A DNA stretch of 64,000 bases from DATBRV01 sp036560145 (GTDB lineage: Bacteria; Myxococcota_A; UBA9160; SMWR01), in the NCBI GenBank assembly GCA_036560145.1, contig DATBRV010000112.1:69676-133675 (forward strand), read 5' to 3'. A program made the translations under genes and the position numbers. The number at the start of each line of letters is the position of its first letter. Position 1 is the first letter of the stretch. This document shows positions 53,053 through 61,795 of the stretch, one piece after another. The notes beneath the pieces were generated by a model, which made no database searches, was not told where the DNA came from, and saw nothing but the letters and a program-made list of their open reading frames with translations.

Positions 53053-53850
53053 GTGCGCAACTTGAGCGACCTGAAGAGCCGATGGGCCGTCGTCACGGGG
53101 GCTTCCAGCGGGCTGGGCGCCGATTTCGCGGAGATCCTGGCGGAGCACGGCGCGCATCTCGCGCTGGTCGCGCGGCGCAAGGACCGTCTGGAGGCGCTGG
53201 CCGCGCGGCTCGCGGCGGCCCATGGCGTCCAGACCCGTGTCTTCGCCCTCGATCTCGCCGAGCGCGCCGCGCCCCAGCGCCTCTACGATTCCCTCCGCGG
53301 CGAAGGCATCGACACCGAAGTGTTGGTGAACAACGCGGGCTTCGGCACCCACGGCCCCTTCGTCGACGTGCCCTGGGAGCGCGACCACGAGATGCTCGAG
53401 CTCAACGTGGTGACGCTCACCCATCTGACCAAGCTGTTCGTGGGCGACATGCTGCGGCGCAATCGGGGCTGGATCCTCCAGGTGGCCTCGATCGGCGCCT
53501 ACCAACCCTCCCCGACCTACGGCACGTACTCCGCCGCCAAGGCGTACGTGCTCTCCTTCGGAGAGGCTCTCTGCTACGAGCTGCGGGGCACCGGCGTGAA
53601 GGTCTCGGTGCTCTCCCCTGGCGTCACGAAGACGGAGTTCCTCGAGGTCTCCGGTCAGAAGCCGAATTTCTACCAGCGCCTGAGCATGGCGCCGAGCCGC
53701 AAGGTGGCCGAGGCCGGCATCGCCGCCATGCTGGCGGGCAAGCCGAGTCTCGTGCCGGGGCTCGGCAACAAGCTGCCGGTCGCCATGCTGCGCGTCACAC
53801 CGCGACGGATGCAGGCGGCCGTTGCGAACCTGATGATGTCGATGAAGTAG
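53053..53850 (+). CDS. SDR family oxidoreductase
   Basis: A 265-aa classical SDR with VVTGASSGLGADFAEILAEHGAHLALVARRKDRL, NNAGFGTHGPF, and ILQVASIGAYQPSPTYGTYSAAKAYV (catalytic Ser, Tyr and Lys). The C-terminal SPGVTKTEFLEVSGQK fits the DltE/YqjQ-like subgroup that acts on long-chain or hydrophobic substrates. The start is GTG after a GAGGAG stretch. Substrate unknown. Confidence 0.9.
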   Translation: MRNLSDLKSRWAVVTGASSGLGADFAEILAEHGAHLALVARRKDRLEALAARLAAAHGVQTRVFALDLAERAAPQRLYDSLRGEGIDTEVLVNNAGFGTHGPFVDVPWERDHEMLELNVVTLTHLTKLFVGDMLRRNRGWILQVASIGAYQPSPTYGTYSAAKAYVLSFGEALCYELRGTGVKVSVLSPGVTKTEFLEVSGQKPNFYQRLSMAPSRKVAEAGIAAMLAGKPSLVPGLGNKLPVAMLRVTPRRMQAAVANLMMSMK

Positions 53851-53881
53851 GGTTTGGGTCCGCGCGCCCGGAGGAGTCCAC

Positions 53882-54358
53882 GTGACCGTCGAAGTGAATG
53901 GAATCGCGCACATCCAGCTCACGGTGAACGATCCGGAGCGCTGCGTCCCGTTCTGGGAGAAGCTCTGCCACTTCCTCGAGATGAAGACGCTCATCAAGGG
54001 AGAGGGCGTCGTCTACTGCATCGGAAGCCGCACGGGCATCCTGGTCCGGGGGGCGCCCGTCGGGAAGCGCGACCGCGCGTTCGATCAGGACCGCGCGGGG
54101 CTTCACCACTTCTGCTTCCGCGCGCGCAGCCGCGAGGACGTCGACGCGATCCATCGCTTCGCGGCCGAGGAGCTGAAGGCGCGGATCGTGCATCCGCCCG
54201 AAGACGGCTCGCAGTTCGCGCCGGGCTACTACTCGGCGCTCTTCGAGGATCCGGACGGGATCCGCGTGGAGGTGAACTTCGTCCCTGGCCGGGGCCATCT
54301 CGGAGACGGCGGGCGGCTCGGCCCGGGCGGCGCGGGGCCGCGCCATCGCTTCCCGTAG
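53882..54358 (+). CDS. VOC superfamily protein (glyoxalase/dioxygenase-like)
   Basis: A 158-aa single-module VOC protein beginning NGIAHIQLTVNDPERCVPFWEKLCHFLEM, which gives a metal His in the AHIQL position. GLHHFCFRARSREDVDAIHRF and SALFEDPDGIRVEVNF supply the second His and Glu. The metal triad His-His-Glu is therefore complete. GTG start after GGAGG. Its position behind an SDR is compatible with a small catabolic operon, but the substrate is unknown. Confidence 0.88.
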   Translation: MTVEVNGIAHIQLTVNDPERCVPFWEKLCHFLEMKTLIKGEGVVYCIGSRTGILVRGAPVGKRDRAFDQDRAGLHHFCFRARSREDVDAIHRFAAEELKARIVHPPEDGSQFAPGYYSALFEDPDGIRVEVNFVPGRGHLGDGGRLGPGGAGPRHRFP

Positions 54359-54429
54359 CGGAACGCAGCCCGCGCACGGCAAGATCGTCCAAGTTCGGCT
54401 CGCGCGCGGGTGCTAGGGTCGTCTGCGGA

Positions 54430-55611
54430 ATGACGGCGCCCAGCTTCGCGCTCTTCGATACCGCGATCGGGCCCTGCGGCATCGCCTGGGGCGCGCGCGG
54501 CATCGTCGGCATCCAGCTCCCGGAGGCGCGCGAGCAGGCCACGCGCGCCCGCGTGCTCGCGCGCTTTCCGGACGCCCGGGAGGGGCAGCCGCCGGCCGAC
54601 GTGAAGCGCGCGCAGCGGGGCATCGTCGCGCTGCTGCGCGGCAAGGCGATCGATCTCTCCGCGATCGCGCTCGACATGCAGGGCGTGCCGCCCTTCCACT
54701 CCCGCGTCTATCAGGCCGCCCGCAAGATTCCGCCGGGCAAGACGCTCTCGTACGGAGAAGTGGCGGCGCGGCTCGGAGCGCCCCGTTCGGCGCGCGCCGT
54801 GGGGCAGGCGCTCGGGCGGAACCCGTTCGCGATCGTGGTGCCGTGCCATCGCGTGCTCGCGGCCAGCGGCCAGCCCGGCGGCTTCTCGGCGAACGGCGGC
54901 GTCACGACCAAGCTTCGCCTGCTCTCGATCGAAGGGGTGCGGACGGGCGGCGCGCCGGAGCCCGCCGAAGCGGGCAGCGCGCTCGCTTTCGATCCGAAGC
55001 GGGCGCTCCGACACCTGCGAGCGTCGGATCCGGCGCTCGCGCGCGTGATCGAAGCGGCCGGCCCGTTCCGGCTCGAGCTCCAGCGGACCCCGAGCGTCTT
55101 CGTCGCCCTCGCGGAGGCGATCGTCTACCAGCAGCTGAGCGGAAAGGCTGCGGCCACGATCTTCTCGCGCGTGCGCGCGCTCTTCCCGCGCGCGCGGGAG
55201 GCGCCTACGGCCCAGCAGATCCTGCGCGTCTCCGACGAGAAGCTCCGCGGCGCCGGCCTCTCGCGCGCGAAGCTGCTCGCGCTGCGCGACCTCGCGCAGA
55301 AGACCCGCAGCGGCGAGATCCCGTCGCTCGCCGAGCTCCGGCGCATGCCGGACGACGTGGTCGTCGAGCGCCTCACGCAGGTGCGCGGCATCGGCCGCTG
55401 GACCGCCGAGATGTTCCTGATCTTCCGGCTCGGCCGCCCGGACGTGCTGCCCGCGGACGACTACGGCGTGCGCAAGGGCTTCAGCGTCGCGTACCGCAAG
55501 CGCGCGCTGCCGACGCGCAAGCAGCTCGAGAAGCGCGGCGCGCGCTGGCAGCCCTACCGCACGGTCGCGAGCTGGTACCTGTGGCGCGCCGTGGAGCTGG
55601 CCAGGGGCTGA
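54430..55611 (+). CDS. Fusion of O6-methylguanine methyltransferase and AlkA-like DNA glycosylase
   Basis: A 393-aa bifunctional alkylation-repair protein. Residues ~1-172 are an Ogt/Ada C-terminal-type domain with the suicide cysteine Cys139 in VVPCHRV and the helix-turn-helix block PPGKTLSYGEVAARLG. Residues ~190-393 are an HhH-GPD glycosylase: YQQLSGKAAATIF, LTQVRGIGRWTAEMFLIF (helix-hairpin-helix) and LPADDYGV with catalytic Asp343/344. It would reverse O6-methylguanine and excise 3-methyladenine from one chain. The second copy of the 34-bp repeat lies at its stop. Confidence 0.93.
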   Translation: MTAPSFALFDTAIGPCGIAWGARGIVGIQLPEAREQATRARVLARFPDAREGQPPADVKRAQRGIVALLRGKAIDLSAIALDMQGVPPFHSRVYQAARKIPPGKTLSYGEVAARLGAPRSARAVGQALGRNPFAIVVPCHRVLAASGQPGGFSANGGVTTKLRLLSIEGVRTGGAPEPAEAGSALAFDPKRALRHLRASDPALARVIEAAGPFRLELQRTPSVFVALAEAIVYQQLSGKAAATIFSRVRALFPRAREAPTAQQILRVSDEKLRGAGLSRAKLLALRDLAQKTRSGEIPSLAELRRMPDDVVVERLTQVRGIGRWTAEMFLIFRLGRPDVLPADDYGVRKGFSVAYRKRALPTRKQLEKRGARWQPYRTVASWYLWRAVELARG

Positions 55612-55645
55612 GCAAGCGAAGCGCGCAGCGAGCCGAAGGCGAGCG
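55612..55645. repeat. 34-bp dispersed intergenic repeat, copy 2
   Basis: Reverse complement of 3486..3519 with one mismatch; it starts at the last base of the repair-fusion gene's flanking sequence. Both copies lie just 3' of a gene with the same sense relative to it reversed. Confidence 0.75.
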
Positions 55646-55700
55646 GAGTCCACCCAGGCTCGCTGCCCCGCCTTCGTCCCCGCGGTAGAATCCGCGGGCG

Positions 55701-56525
55701 ATGACGGCCACCACGATCCTGCGTCGCAGCTCGCTCTCGGTGGACGACTACCGCTGCAACGCGGGGCCGGCCGACCGGCCGTTCGTCGAGGTGCACGCCG
55801 GCTACTCCGTCTCCTACGTCCGCAAGGGCAGCTTCGGATGCCGCACCCGGGGCGAGGCGCACGAGCTGGTGGCAGGATCGGTCCTGGTCGGCCATCCGGG
55901 CGACGAATTCACGTGCAGCCACGACCACCACGCGGGCGGCGACGAGTGCCTCTCGTTCCGGCTCGCGCCTTCGCTGGTCGAGAGCATCGGCGACGCCCGC
56001 GAGATCTGGCGGACCGGCTGCGTGCCCCCGCTGCCCGAGCTGATGGTGATCGGCGAGCTGGCGCAGGCGGCCGCCGAGCAACGGGCTGACGTCGGCCTCG
56101 ACGAGCTGGGGATCGCCTTCGCGGCCCGCTTCGTCGAGATCGTCTCCGGGCGCAAGCGCCGGGCGCCGGAGGCCACGGCGCGCGATCGACGCCGCGCGGT
56201 GGAAGCGGCCCTCTGGATGGACGCGAATTCGCACGAGCCGATCGATCTCGAGAGCGCGGCGGGCCTGGCCGGGCTCAGCTCGTTCCACTTCCTGCGGCTC
56301 TTCACGCGCGTGCTCGGCGTGACGCCCCACCAGTATCTGGTGCGAGCCCGCCTGCGCCGGGCGGCGCGGATGCTGGCCGATCCCGCCCGTCCGATCACCG
56401 AGGTGGCCTACCAGGTCGGCTTCGGCGACCTCTCGAACTTCGTGCGCACCTTCCATCGCGCCGCCGGGGTCTCGCCGCGGCGCTTCCGACAGGCGGCGAG
56501 GGGCGATCGCAAGCTCCTGGGATAG
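55701..56525 (+). CDS. AraC-family transcriptional regulator
   Basis: A 274-aa regulator. The N-terminal half is a cupin-like sensor (VEVHAGYSVSYVRKGSFGCRTRGEAHELVAGSVLVGHPGDEFTCSHDHH). The C-terminal AraC domain (residues ~165-265) has LAGLSSFHFLRLFTRVLGVTPHQYLVRARLRRA and ITEVAYQVGFGDLSNFVRTFHRAAGVSPRRFR, both helix-turn-helix units. It follows the repair fusion by 90 nt and might control it, or an unlinked target. Ligand unknown. Confidence 0.92.
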   Translation: MTATTILRRSSLSVDDYRCNAGPADRPFVEVHAGYSVSYVRKGSFGCRTRGEAHELVAGSVLVGHPGDEFTCSHDHHAGGDECLSFRLAPSLVESIGDAREIWRTGCVPPLPELMVIGELAQAAAEQRADVGLDELGIAFAARFVEIVSGRKRRAPEATARDRRRAVEAALWMDANSHEPIDLESAAGLAGLSSFHFLRLFTRVLGVTPHQYLVRARLRRAARMLADPARPITEVAYQVGFGDLSNFVRTFHRAAGVSPRRFRQAARGDRKLLG

Positions 56526-56528
56526 GCC

Positions 56529-57155
56529 TCAGCCGGCCGCGCCGCGCCGTCGCAGGATCACGGAGAGATTGTTCGCGGGCATCTCCACGATCTCCTCCAG
56601 CGCGAAGCCCGCGCCCTCCGCCGCCTCCATCACCGCTTCGAGATCCCGCACGCCCCATTCGGGATCCTGGCCGCGCAGGCTGCGATCGAACGCCGCGTTG
56701 CTGGGCGCGGTGTGCTCGCCGCCGCGGCGATAGGGGCCATACAGATAGAGCGGGCGGCCCGCGGCGAGCGCCGCGCCCGCGCCGCGCAGGAGTCCGAGCG
56801 CGGCGGCCCAGGGCGCGATGTGGATCAGGTTGATGCACAGGATGGCGGCGAGATCGCGCGGAATTCCCGCGCCCTGCTCCCAATCCGCGCTCGTCACGTC
56901 GAGCGCGAGCGGAGCCCGGAGATTGGCGAGACCCGCGGACGCGATCCAGGCCGCGATGCTCGCGCGGTGCGCGGGGCTGGGATCGCTCGGTTGGAAGACC
57001 AGGCCCGGGAGCTGCGCCGCGAGCCAGGCCGCATGCTCCCCCGTGCCGCTCGCGATCTCGAGCACCTCGCCACGGCTCGGGAGCACGCGCCGCAGAACGC
57101 CCAGGATCGGCTCGCGATTGCGCTGGGTGGCGGAGGCGAAGAGACGTGCGTCCAT
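56529..57155 (-). CDS. DUF938-family SAM-dependent methyltransferase
   Basis: A 208-aa protein with the DUF938 opening FASATQRNREPILGVLRRVLP, the SAM loop VLEIASGTGEHAAWLAAQLPGLVFQPSDPSP, AILCINLIHIAPW and the family's LYLYGPYRRGGEHTAPSNAAFDRSLRGQDPEWGVRD block. The role is unknown across the family. It is convergent with the AraC gene (3-nt gap). Confidence 0.9.
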   Translation of the reverse strand: MDARLFASATQRNREPILGVLRRVLPSRGEVLEIASGTGEHAAWLAAQLPGLVFQPSDPSPAHRASIAAWIASAGLANLRAPLALDVTSADWEQGAGIPRDLAAILCINLIHIAPWAAALGLLRGAGAALAAGRPLYLYGPYRRGGEHTAPSNAAFDRSLRGQDPEWGVRDLEAVMEAAEGAGFALEEIVEMPANNLSVILRRRGAAG

Positions 57156-57171
57156 CGGATCGGCGCTGGGC

Positions 57172-60100
57172 TCAAGGTCCCGTGCAGAGCTCGCCCGAGC
57201 CCGCGCAGTCGAGCCCCGAGGGACCGGGAGGGTGCGCGAAGAAAGTCTTGAAGATCACGAAGTCGGAGGCGCCCACGGCGTCGTCGCCGTCGAAGTCGGC
57301 GAGCGCGTCGTGGCCCCCGAATCGCTGCTGGAACATGCCGAAGTCGGACATGCCCGCCATCCCGTTGTCGTCCAGGTCGCCGTCGCAGGCGTTGCCGAAG
57401 CCGTCGCCGTTCACGTCGGCGACGAAGCGCGAGGCGCGCGCGCTGCAATTGTCCTTGTGATCGCAGATCCCGTCCGCGTCGGCGTCGGCGCAATCCTGGG
57501 AGTACACCACGGCGGTGTACGGTTGCAGCGTCAGCTCGTGCGTATGGCCCGGCTCCGTCACGGTGAATCCCGCTTCCATGGTGGATTCGGCTTCGGGTAG
57601 GACGTAGCCATAGCGGTGATCGTCGGTGCGCAGCCGCAGCTTCCAGACCCCGGCAGCCGGGAAGTTGAAGGCTGCCATCCTCACGACGCCGCTCAGGTTC
57701 GCGACCACGAAGACGTCGTCGCCGGGCCCGCCGAGATGGAAGCGGTGCCAGATCAGCAGGTTCGGATCCGAGGAGTCGGGCGTGAAGCCGGCGCCGATCA
57801 GGCCTCCGCTGATCCCCGGCACGTCCTCGCCCGCGGCCAGCGCGCCGGCGGCCGGCAGGTCCTGGATGTCCCGGCGCAGGTGGATCAGCTCCTTGAAGAG
57901 CAACCACATCCCCGGCTCGAGCTGCGACCAGTTGCCCGCCTGGAGCTCCTCCGGGCGCGCGTGATTCCCGCGCAGGAAGAGCGTCGAGAGATCGATGATC
58001 GGGAGCCCGGGAGCCGTGAGCTTCAGCGCCGTCAGCAGGGCGAGCCGGCGCCTGGCCGCGTCACACGCGACGAAATTCTCGGGAAGGGGCGGGAGGGGAG
58101 GGTCGTACGTGCAGGCGGCCTGTACCAGAGCCTCCTGACATATCGGGTCCGGGTTTGCGGAGATCGTGCCCCCTCGAGCGATCCGCACGATCAGCGGCTC
58201 GACCTCTCCGCAGAAATCGCCGCTGTAGATCTCCCGGAAGTAGCTGGTCTGTTCGAACGTCAGGCGCTCGGGTATCCCGAAGCGGGTCGCAATCTGGCTC
58301 GCATTCAGCGGGAACTTGAAGACGTCGTTCAAGATCCCGTACCACCAGAGGGCGTCGAATCCCACACCCTCTGGACCCAGATCCGTGTAGGGAATGTTCT
58401 CCGCGATCGACACGATTCGGGGGCCGGATGCGTGCATCTGCTCATGGAATTCGCGGTGCCAGTCGCGTGCGAGCTCGCCGCCTGGGAGCAGGCCCGACGT
58501 GAAGTGCTCGTAGAACGAGAAGCCCGCCTGGTCGAAGCGGAAGCCGTCGACGTGGAACTCGTCGAGCCACTGGCGCATGCCGTCGTCGAGGTAACGCCGG
58601 ACCGCTTCGGAGCCATAGTCGGGCCGCAGGTTCAGGAAGTCGCTGTTTCCGATTCCGTTGTCGACGTCCCAGAAGTAGATGCCGTTCGGGCGATCGCTCG
58701 AGGACCAACCGTCGAATCGGATCAGGGTGCTGCTCCTGATGTCGTTCCAGAAGTTCAGCTTGACCTCGTGTTGGACGGCGATTCCGAGCCCATGCGCAGC
58801 GTCGACGAAGCGCTTGTAGGCGCCCGGCCCTCCGAAGGAACCCTCCACCGTGAACGGATCTCCCACCACGTAGGCGTTGTTCCACTGCGGATCCTGAAGG
58901 CCGTAGGAGGGGGGATTGAATGGGTCGTAGAGCGGCGTGTCCTGGGTCGGATGCTCGGTCAGCGGCTCGAGCTGGAGGGCGTTCGCGCCGAGCTCGCGCA
59001 GCTGCTCGAGCTCGACGATCGCGTCGTCGAAGCTGCCTCCCGGGGCGAGGAAGGGAAGCACGCCGTGGATCAGCACCATCTCGCGCTGGCGAGGGCGGAT
59101 GAAATAGCCGTCGGTCCAGACGTGCGGCTGTGGATTGAGCGCCTCGAAGCGGTCGTAGACGACGCTGGCCTGGGTGTCGTGGAAGCTGCCCTCGGCGAGC
59201 AACGCGCGCGGATCGCGGCGGATCACCGGAGTGCCTTCAGAGTCCGCCGCGGTGAGATAGGTGTAGCGATCGCCGACCCAGGCTCCGGGCACGTCGCCCG
59301 ACCAGATCCCGCTCAGGCACGGGCAGTGTTCGGGGCGGGTGCCGGACGGACACTCGGCGGTCTCGCCGGTGTCCTGGCACGCGAGGTACGCGGTCCAGCC
59401 GGTGTCCGCGTCGCCGGGGTCGAAGAGGCCGTTCTCGCCCATCGCCGCCACGTCGAGCACGGCGACCGAGTGCGAATTCGGCGCCCAGACGCGGAACGTC
59501 ACACCCTGCTCGACGACGCCACCATTTCCGTCGTCGACGCGGTACGGGAAGGAGCCCATCTGAAACGGAGGGCCCGGCTCGAGCGCCGCGGGCTGACGCG
59601 ACGACGGCGGCAGCTGCGCCCAATCCGCGGGAGGGCGAGGCCGCACCAGGCCGTGACCCCATGGCAGGAAGGGATCGCCGACGGCCGACACGACTCCCGA
59701 CACGAGCGCCGGACCGGCGCCCTGATCGGTGGAGACCAGCGCCACCAGCGACTCCGGTTCTCCCACCGGCCGCAGCACGCCGACCGATCCGATCCAGAGC
59801 AGCGGCGCCGCGGGCTGGTTCCAATAGAGGGTGACGCCGAAGGCGCGTTGCGCCCGGCTCACGGCGTCCGCCGTGAGACCGCTCTCGGTGTAGCCCGGGC
59901 ACGGGGAGGGAGCCGCCCCCAGGCGCACGAGCCGTGCGCAGACCTCGGCGGGCGTGGCGTAACGCCAGGGACTCTGCGGATTCAGCCAGGTGTCGAGGGG
60001 AGGGTGACCGGGAATCCCGGACGAAGTCGCCACGAACGACAGCCAGTCGAGGTCGTCGTCGAAATCCCGCACCAGCAGCCGGTCGCCGGGCGTCAGGACG

Positions 60101-60180
60101 TCGAGCCGGATGCTGTCGGCCCGGGCGGTCTGTGCCGACAGCAGCAACGAGAGGATCCCGAGAGCGAGCCATCCGCGCAT
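57172..60180 (-). CDS. Secreted degenerate GH13-like protein with TSP3/dockerin-like C terminus
   Basis: A 1002-aa protein with a signal peptide (residues ~1-21). Order: unknown N-terminal domain; CBM48-like module (GVTFRVWAPNSHSVAVLDVAA); GH13 barrel. Region II is DGFRFD with nucleophile Asp550, and the acid is Glu594 (SIAENIP). Region I reads VQHEVKLNF instead of the usual VILDVVYNH form, and no NHD region IV was found, so activity is doubtful. The C terminus has TSP3 and dockerin-like Ca loops (DADADGICDHKDNC; NGDGFGNACDGDLDDNGMAG) and PPGPSGLDCAG. Probable starch/glycogen or surface-glycan binding. Confidence 0.8.
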   Translation of the reverse strand: MRGWLALGILSLLLSAQTARADSIRLDVLTPGDRLLVRDFDDDLDWLSFVATSSGIPGHPPLDTWLNPQSPWRYATPAEVCARLVRLGAAPSPCPGYTESGLTADAVSRAQRAFGVTLYWNQPAAPLLWIGSVGVLRPVGEPESLVALVSTDQGAGPALVSGVVSAVGDPFLPWGHGLVRPRPPADWAQLPPSSRQPAALEPGPPFQMGSFPYRVDDGNGGVVEQGVTFRVWAPNSHSVAVLDVAAMGENGLFDPGDADTGWTAYLACQDTGETAECPSGTRPEHCPCLSGIWSGDVPGAWVGDRYTYLTAADSEGTPVIRRDPRALLAEGSFHDTQASVVYDRFEALNPQPHVWTDGYFIRPRQREMVLIHGVLPFLAPGGSFDDAIVELEQLRELGANALQLEPLTEHPTQDTPLYDPFNPPSYGLQDPQWNNAYVVGDPFTVEGSFGGPGAYKRFVDAAHGLGIAVQHEVKLNFWNDIRSSTLIRFDGWSSSDRPNGIYFWDVDNGIGNSDFLNLRPDYGSEAVRRYLDDGMRQWLDEFHVDGFRFDQAGFSFYEHFTSGLLPGGELARDWHREFHEQMHASGPRIVSIAENIPYTDLGPEGVGFDALWWYGILNDVFKFPLNASQIATRFGIPERLTFEQTSYFREIYSGDFCGEVEPLIVRIARGGTISANPDPICQEALVQAACTYDPPLPPLPENFVACDAARRRLALLTALKLTAPGLPIIDLSTLFLRGNHARPEELQAGNWSQLEPGMWLLFKELIHLRRDIQDLPAAGALAAGEDVPGISGGLIGAGFTPDSSDPNLLIWHRFHLGGPGDDVFVVANLSGVVRMAAFNFPAAGVWKLRLRTDDHRYGYVLPEAESTMEAGFTVTEPGHTHELTLQPYTAVVYSQDCADADADGICDHKDNCSARASRFVADVNGDGFGNACDGDLDDNGMAGMSDFGMFQQRFGGHDALADFDGDDAVGASDFVIFKTFFAHPPGPSGLDCAGSGELCTGP

Positions 60181-60427
60181 CGAGCCGACCTCCTCGAGTG
60201 AAGGGTGCGTGGCACGCCGCGCATTCTACCGATTCCGGCTTCCGCGACACACGAAAATCTCGAAAGCCCAGGGGTAGAATTACGGCCGCGCGCCGCACCA
60301 CGAACTCGTCGATCCGGTGTGGCGGGCGGAGATCCGCGGCGGCTGAGATCTGCTTGGGACCCAGTTCCGTCTGGAGGCACCGTACGGCTCTCTACACCAT
60401 GCTGCGCGTTCAGCCGATTGGAACCTC

Positions 60428-61795
60428 GTGCTCCGCCGCATTGCGATCGCCGTGGCTCTGTTGGTCGCCATCCCGCTGGTGGTGATCCCGTGTTGGATCG
60501 CCACGCATCGGACCGATCTGGCTTCCCTCGACGACTCCGACCTCGCGGCGACGAGGCCACCGCTCATGTCGGGGACCAATGGCTTCGATCATTTCGTGGC
60601 CGCTTCGGAGCGGCTCGCCTGGCCGTCCGACGCCGACGATCGCTTGAAAGCCATTCGGGCCGGACAATCCTCGGATCCCACCTGGGTACGCGAGATGCTC
60701 GCGAAGAACGCGCCGGCGCTGGCGGCTCTTCGGCGCGGTCTCGACTCGGCGGACTTCCAGCTTCCAGCGAGCGACAGCGGGAGCCGAATCGATCCTGCCT
60801 TCGAGGCGTTCATGTCGGTGCAACGCCTCCTCAAGCTGGTTGGTGCCGATGCACGCATCCGATTGGCCCGTGGAGACCAGCTGGGCGCAATCGAGCACGG
60901 ATTGCTCGGTATGCGCGTCGGACGCAAGCTGAGCGGCGCCGAGGGCATCAATCTGCTCGGCATGATGTTCGCGACCTCCGAGCAAGGCATCAGCATCGCG
61001 GATCTCGAACCAATCGTTCGTGAAGCTCGCCTCGACTCCGGCAGCGCCCATGCACTCGTGTCTCGGTTGAGGGCGGAGCGCTGGACGCCTGACGATTGGA
61101 GCCGCATGTGGGCCGGCGAATACCGATTCATTCGAAGCTCCTTGCTCGAAATCAGACTCGACGATGCCCAGATGAGTTCGACCGACGAGCACGGCACGGC
61201 GATGGAGTGGGCCTGGAAGCTGATTCCCGCCGACTACCTCTTTCAGCCGATCCGAACCATCGCGCGCGTGGCGGACCAGTACCGCGGGCGCCAGCAGCGT
61301 TCGGCCCTCGCCTGTAGGGACGCTTACGGCCCGCCGCCCAGTCGCGACGAGCGGCAGCTCAGGCTCGCCAAGGCCATCGTTTCACCGAACCCGGTGGGCG
61401 GAATCATCCTGGAGATCGCCACGCCGAACTTCGATCGCTTCGATCAGAAGCGCTGTCTGCTCGAGACGAAGATCGCCCTGCTCGAGACCCTGATCGGCGC
61501 CAAGGCCTATTGGGACGCAAACGACCGGCTTCCGGAACGACTCGAGGATCTCGTCCCGACGTACCTGCCCGAGATGCCGCAGGATCGCTTCGCCGGCGCG
61601 CCGCTGCGCTACGCCCCCGATCGCAAGCTCGCCTATTCGCTGGGGGACGACTTCGTCGATGCTGGAGGCGCGGAGCCTGCCGACGCCTCCCACTTGCCGG
61701 AGCCGAGCATCTCGCTCGCGTTCAGCTCGTCGCGCAGCGCGCGGCGCAGACGCGGGCGCTTCAGTCGGCCTTGTCGCGCGTCGCCTCGGGCTTGA
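60428..61795 (+). CDS. Membrane-anchored conserved hypothetical
   Basis: A 455-aa protein with a GTG start and an N-terminal TM helix (about 5-24). The middle is helical with no catalytic motif. The end, LPERLEDLVPTYLPEMPQDRFAGAPLRYAPDRKLAYSLGDDFVDAGG, matches the C-terminal pattern of pseudopilin-like and planctomycete-type hypothetical proteins. The last ~30 residues (Arg/Ser-rich) run over the convergent methyltransferase gene and may be a poorly constrained extension. Function unknown. Confidence 0.68.
   Translation: MLRRIAIAVALLVAIPLVVIPCWIATHRTDLASLDDSDLAATRPPLMSGTNGFDHFVAASERLAWPSDADDRLKAIRAGQSSDPTWVREMLAKNAPALAALRRGLDSADFQLPASDSGSRIDPAFEAFMSVQRLLKLVGADARIRLARGDQLGAIEHGLLGMRVGRKLSGAEGINLLGMMFATSEQGISIADLEPIVREARLDSGSAHALVSRLRAERWTPDDWSRMWAGEYRFIRSSLLEIRLDDAQMSSTDEHGTAMEWAWKLIPADYLFQPIRTIARVADQYRGRQQRSALACRDAYGPPPSRDERQLRLAKAIVSPNPVGGIILEIATPNFDRFDQKRCLLETKIALLETLIGAKAYWDANDRLPERLEDLVPTYLPEMPQDRFAGAPLRYAPDRKLAYSLGDDFVDAGGAEPADASHLPEPSISLAFSSSRSARRRRGRFSRPCRASPRA

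Noticed and set aside
57616..60201. Long open frame of over 800 codons antisense to the GH13-like gene
   Set aside because: It is rich in Arg, Gly and Val with no domain pattern, as expected from the complement of GC-rich codons, and the opposite strand has clear domains and a signal peptide.
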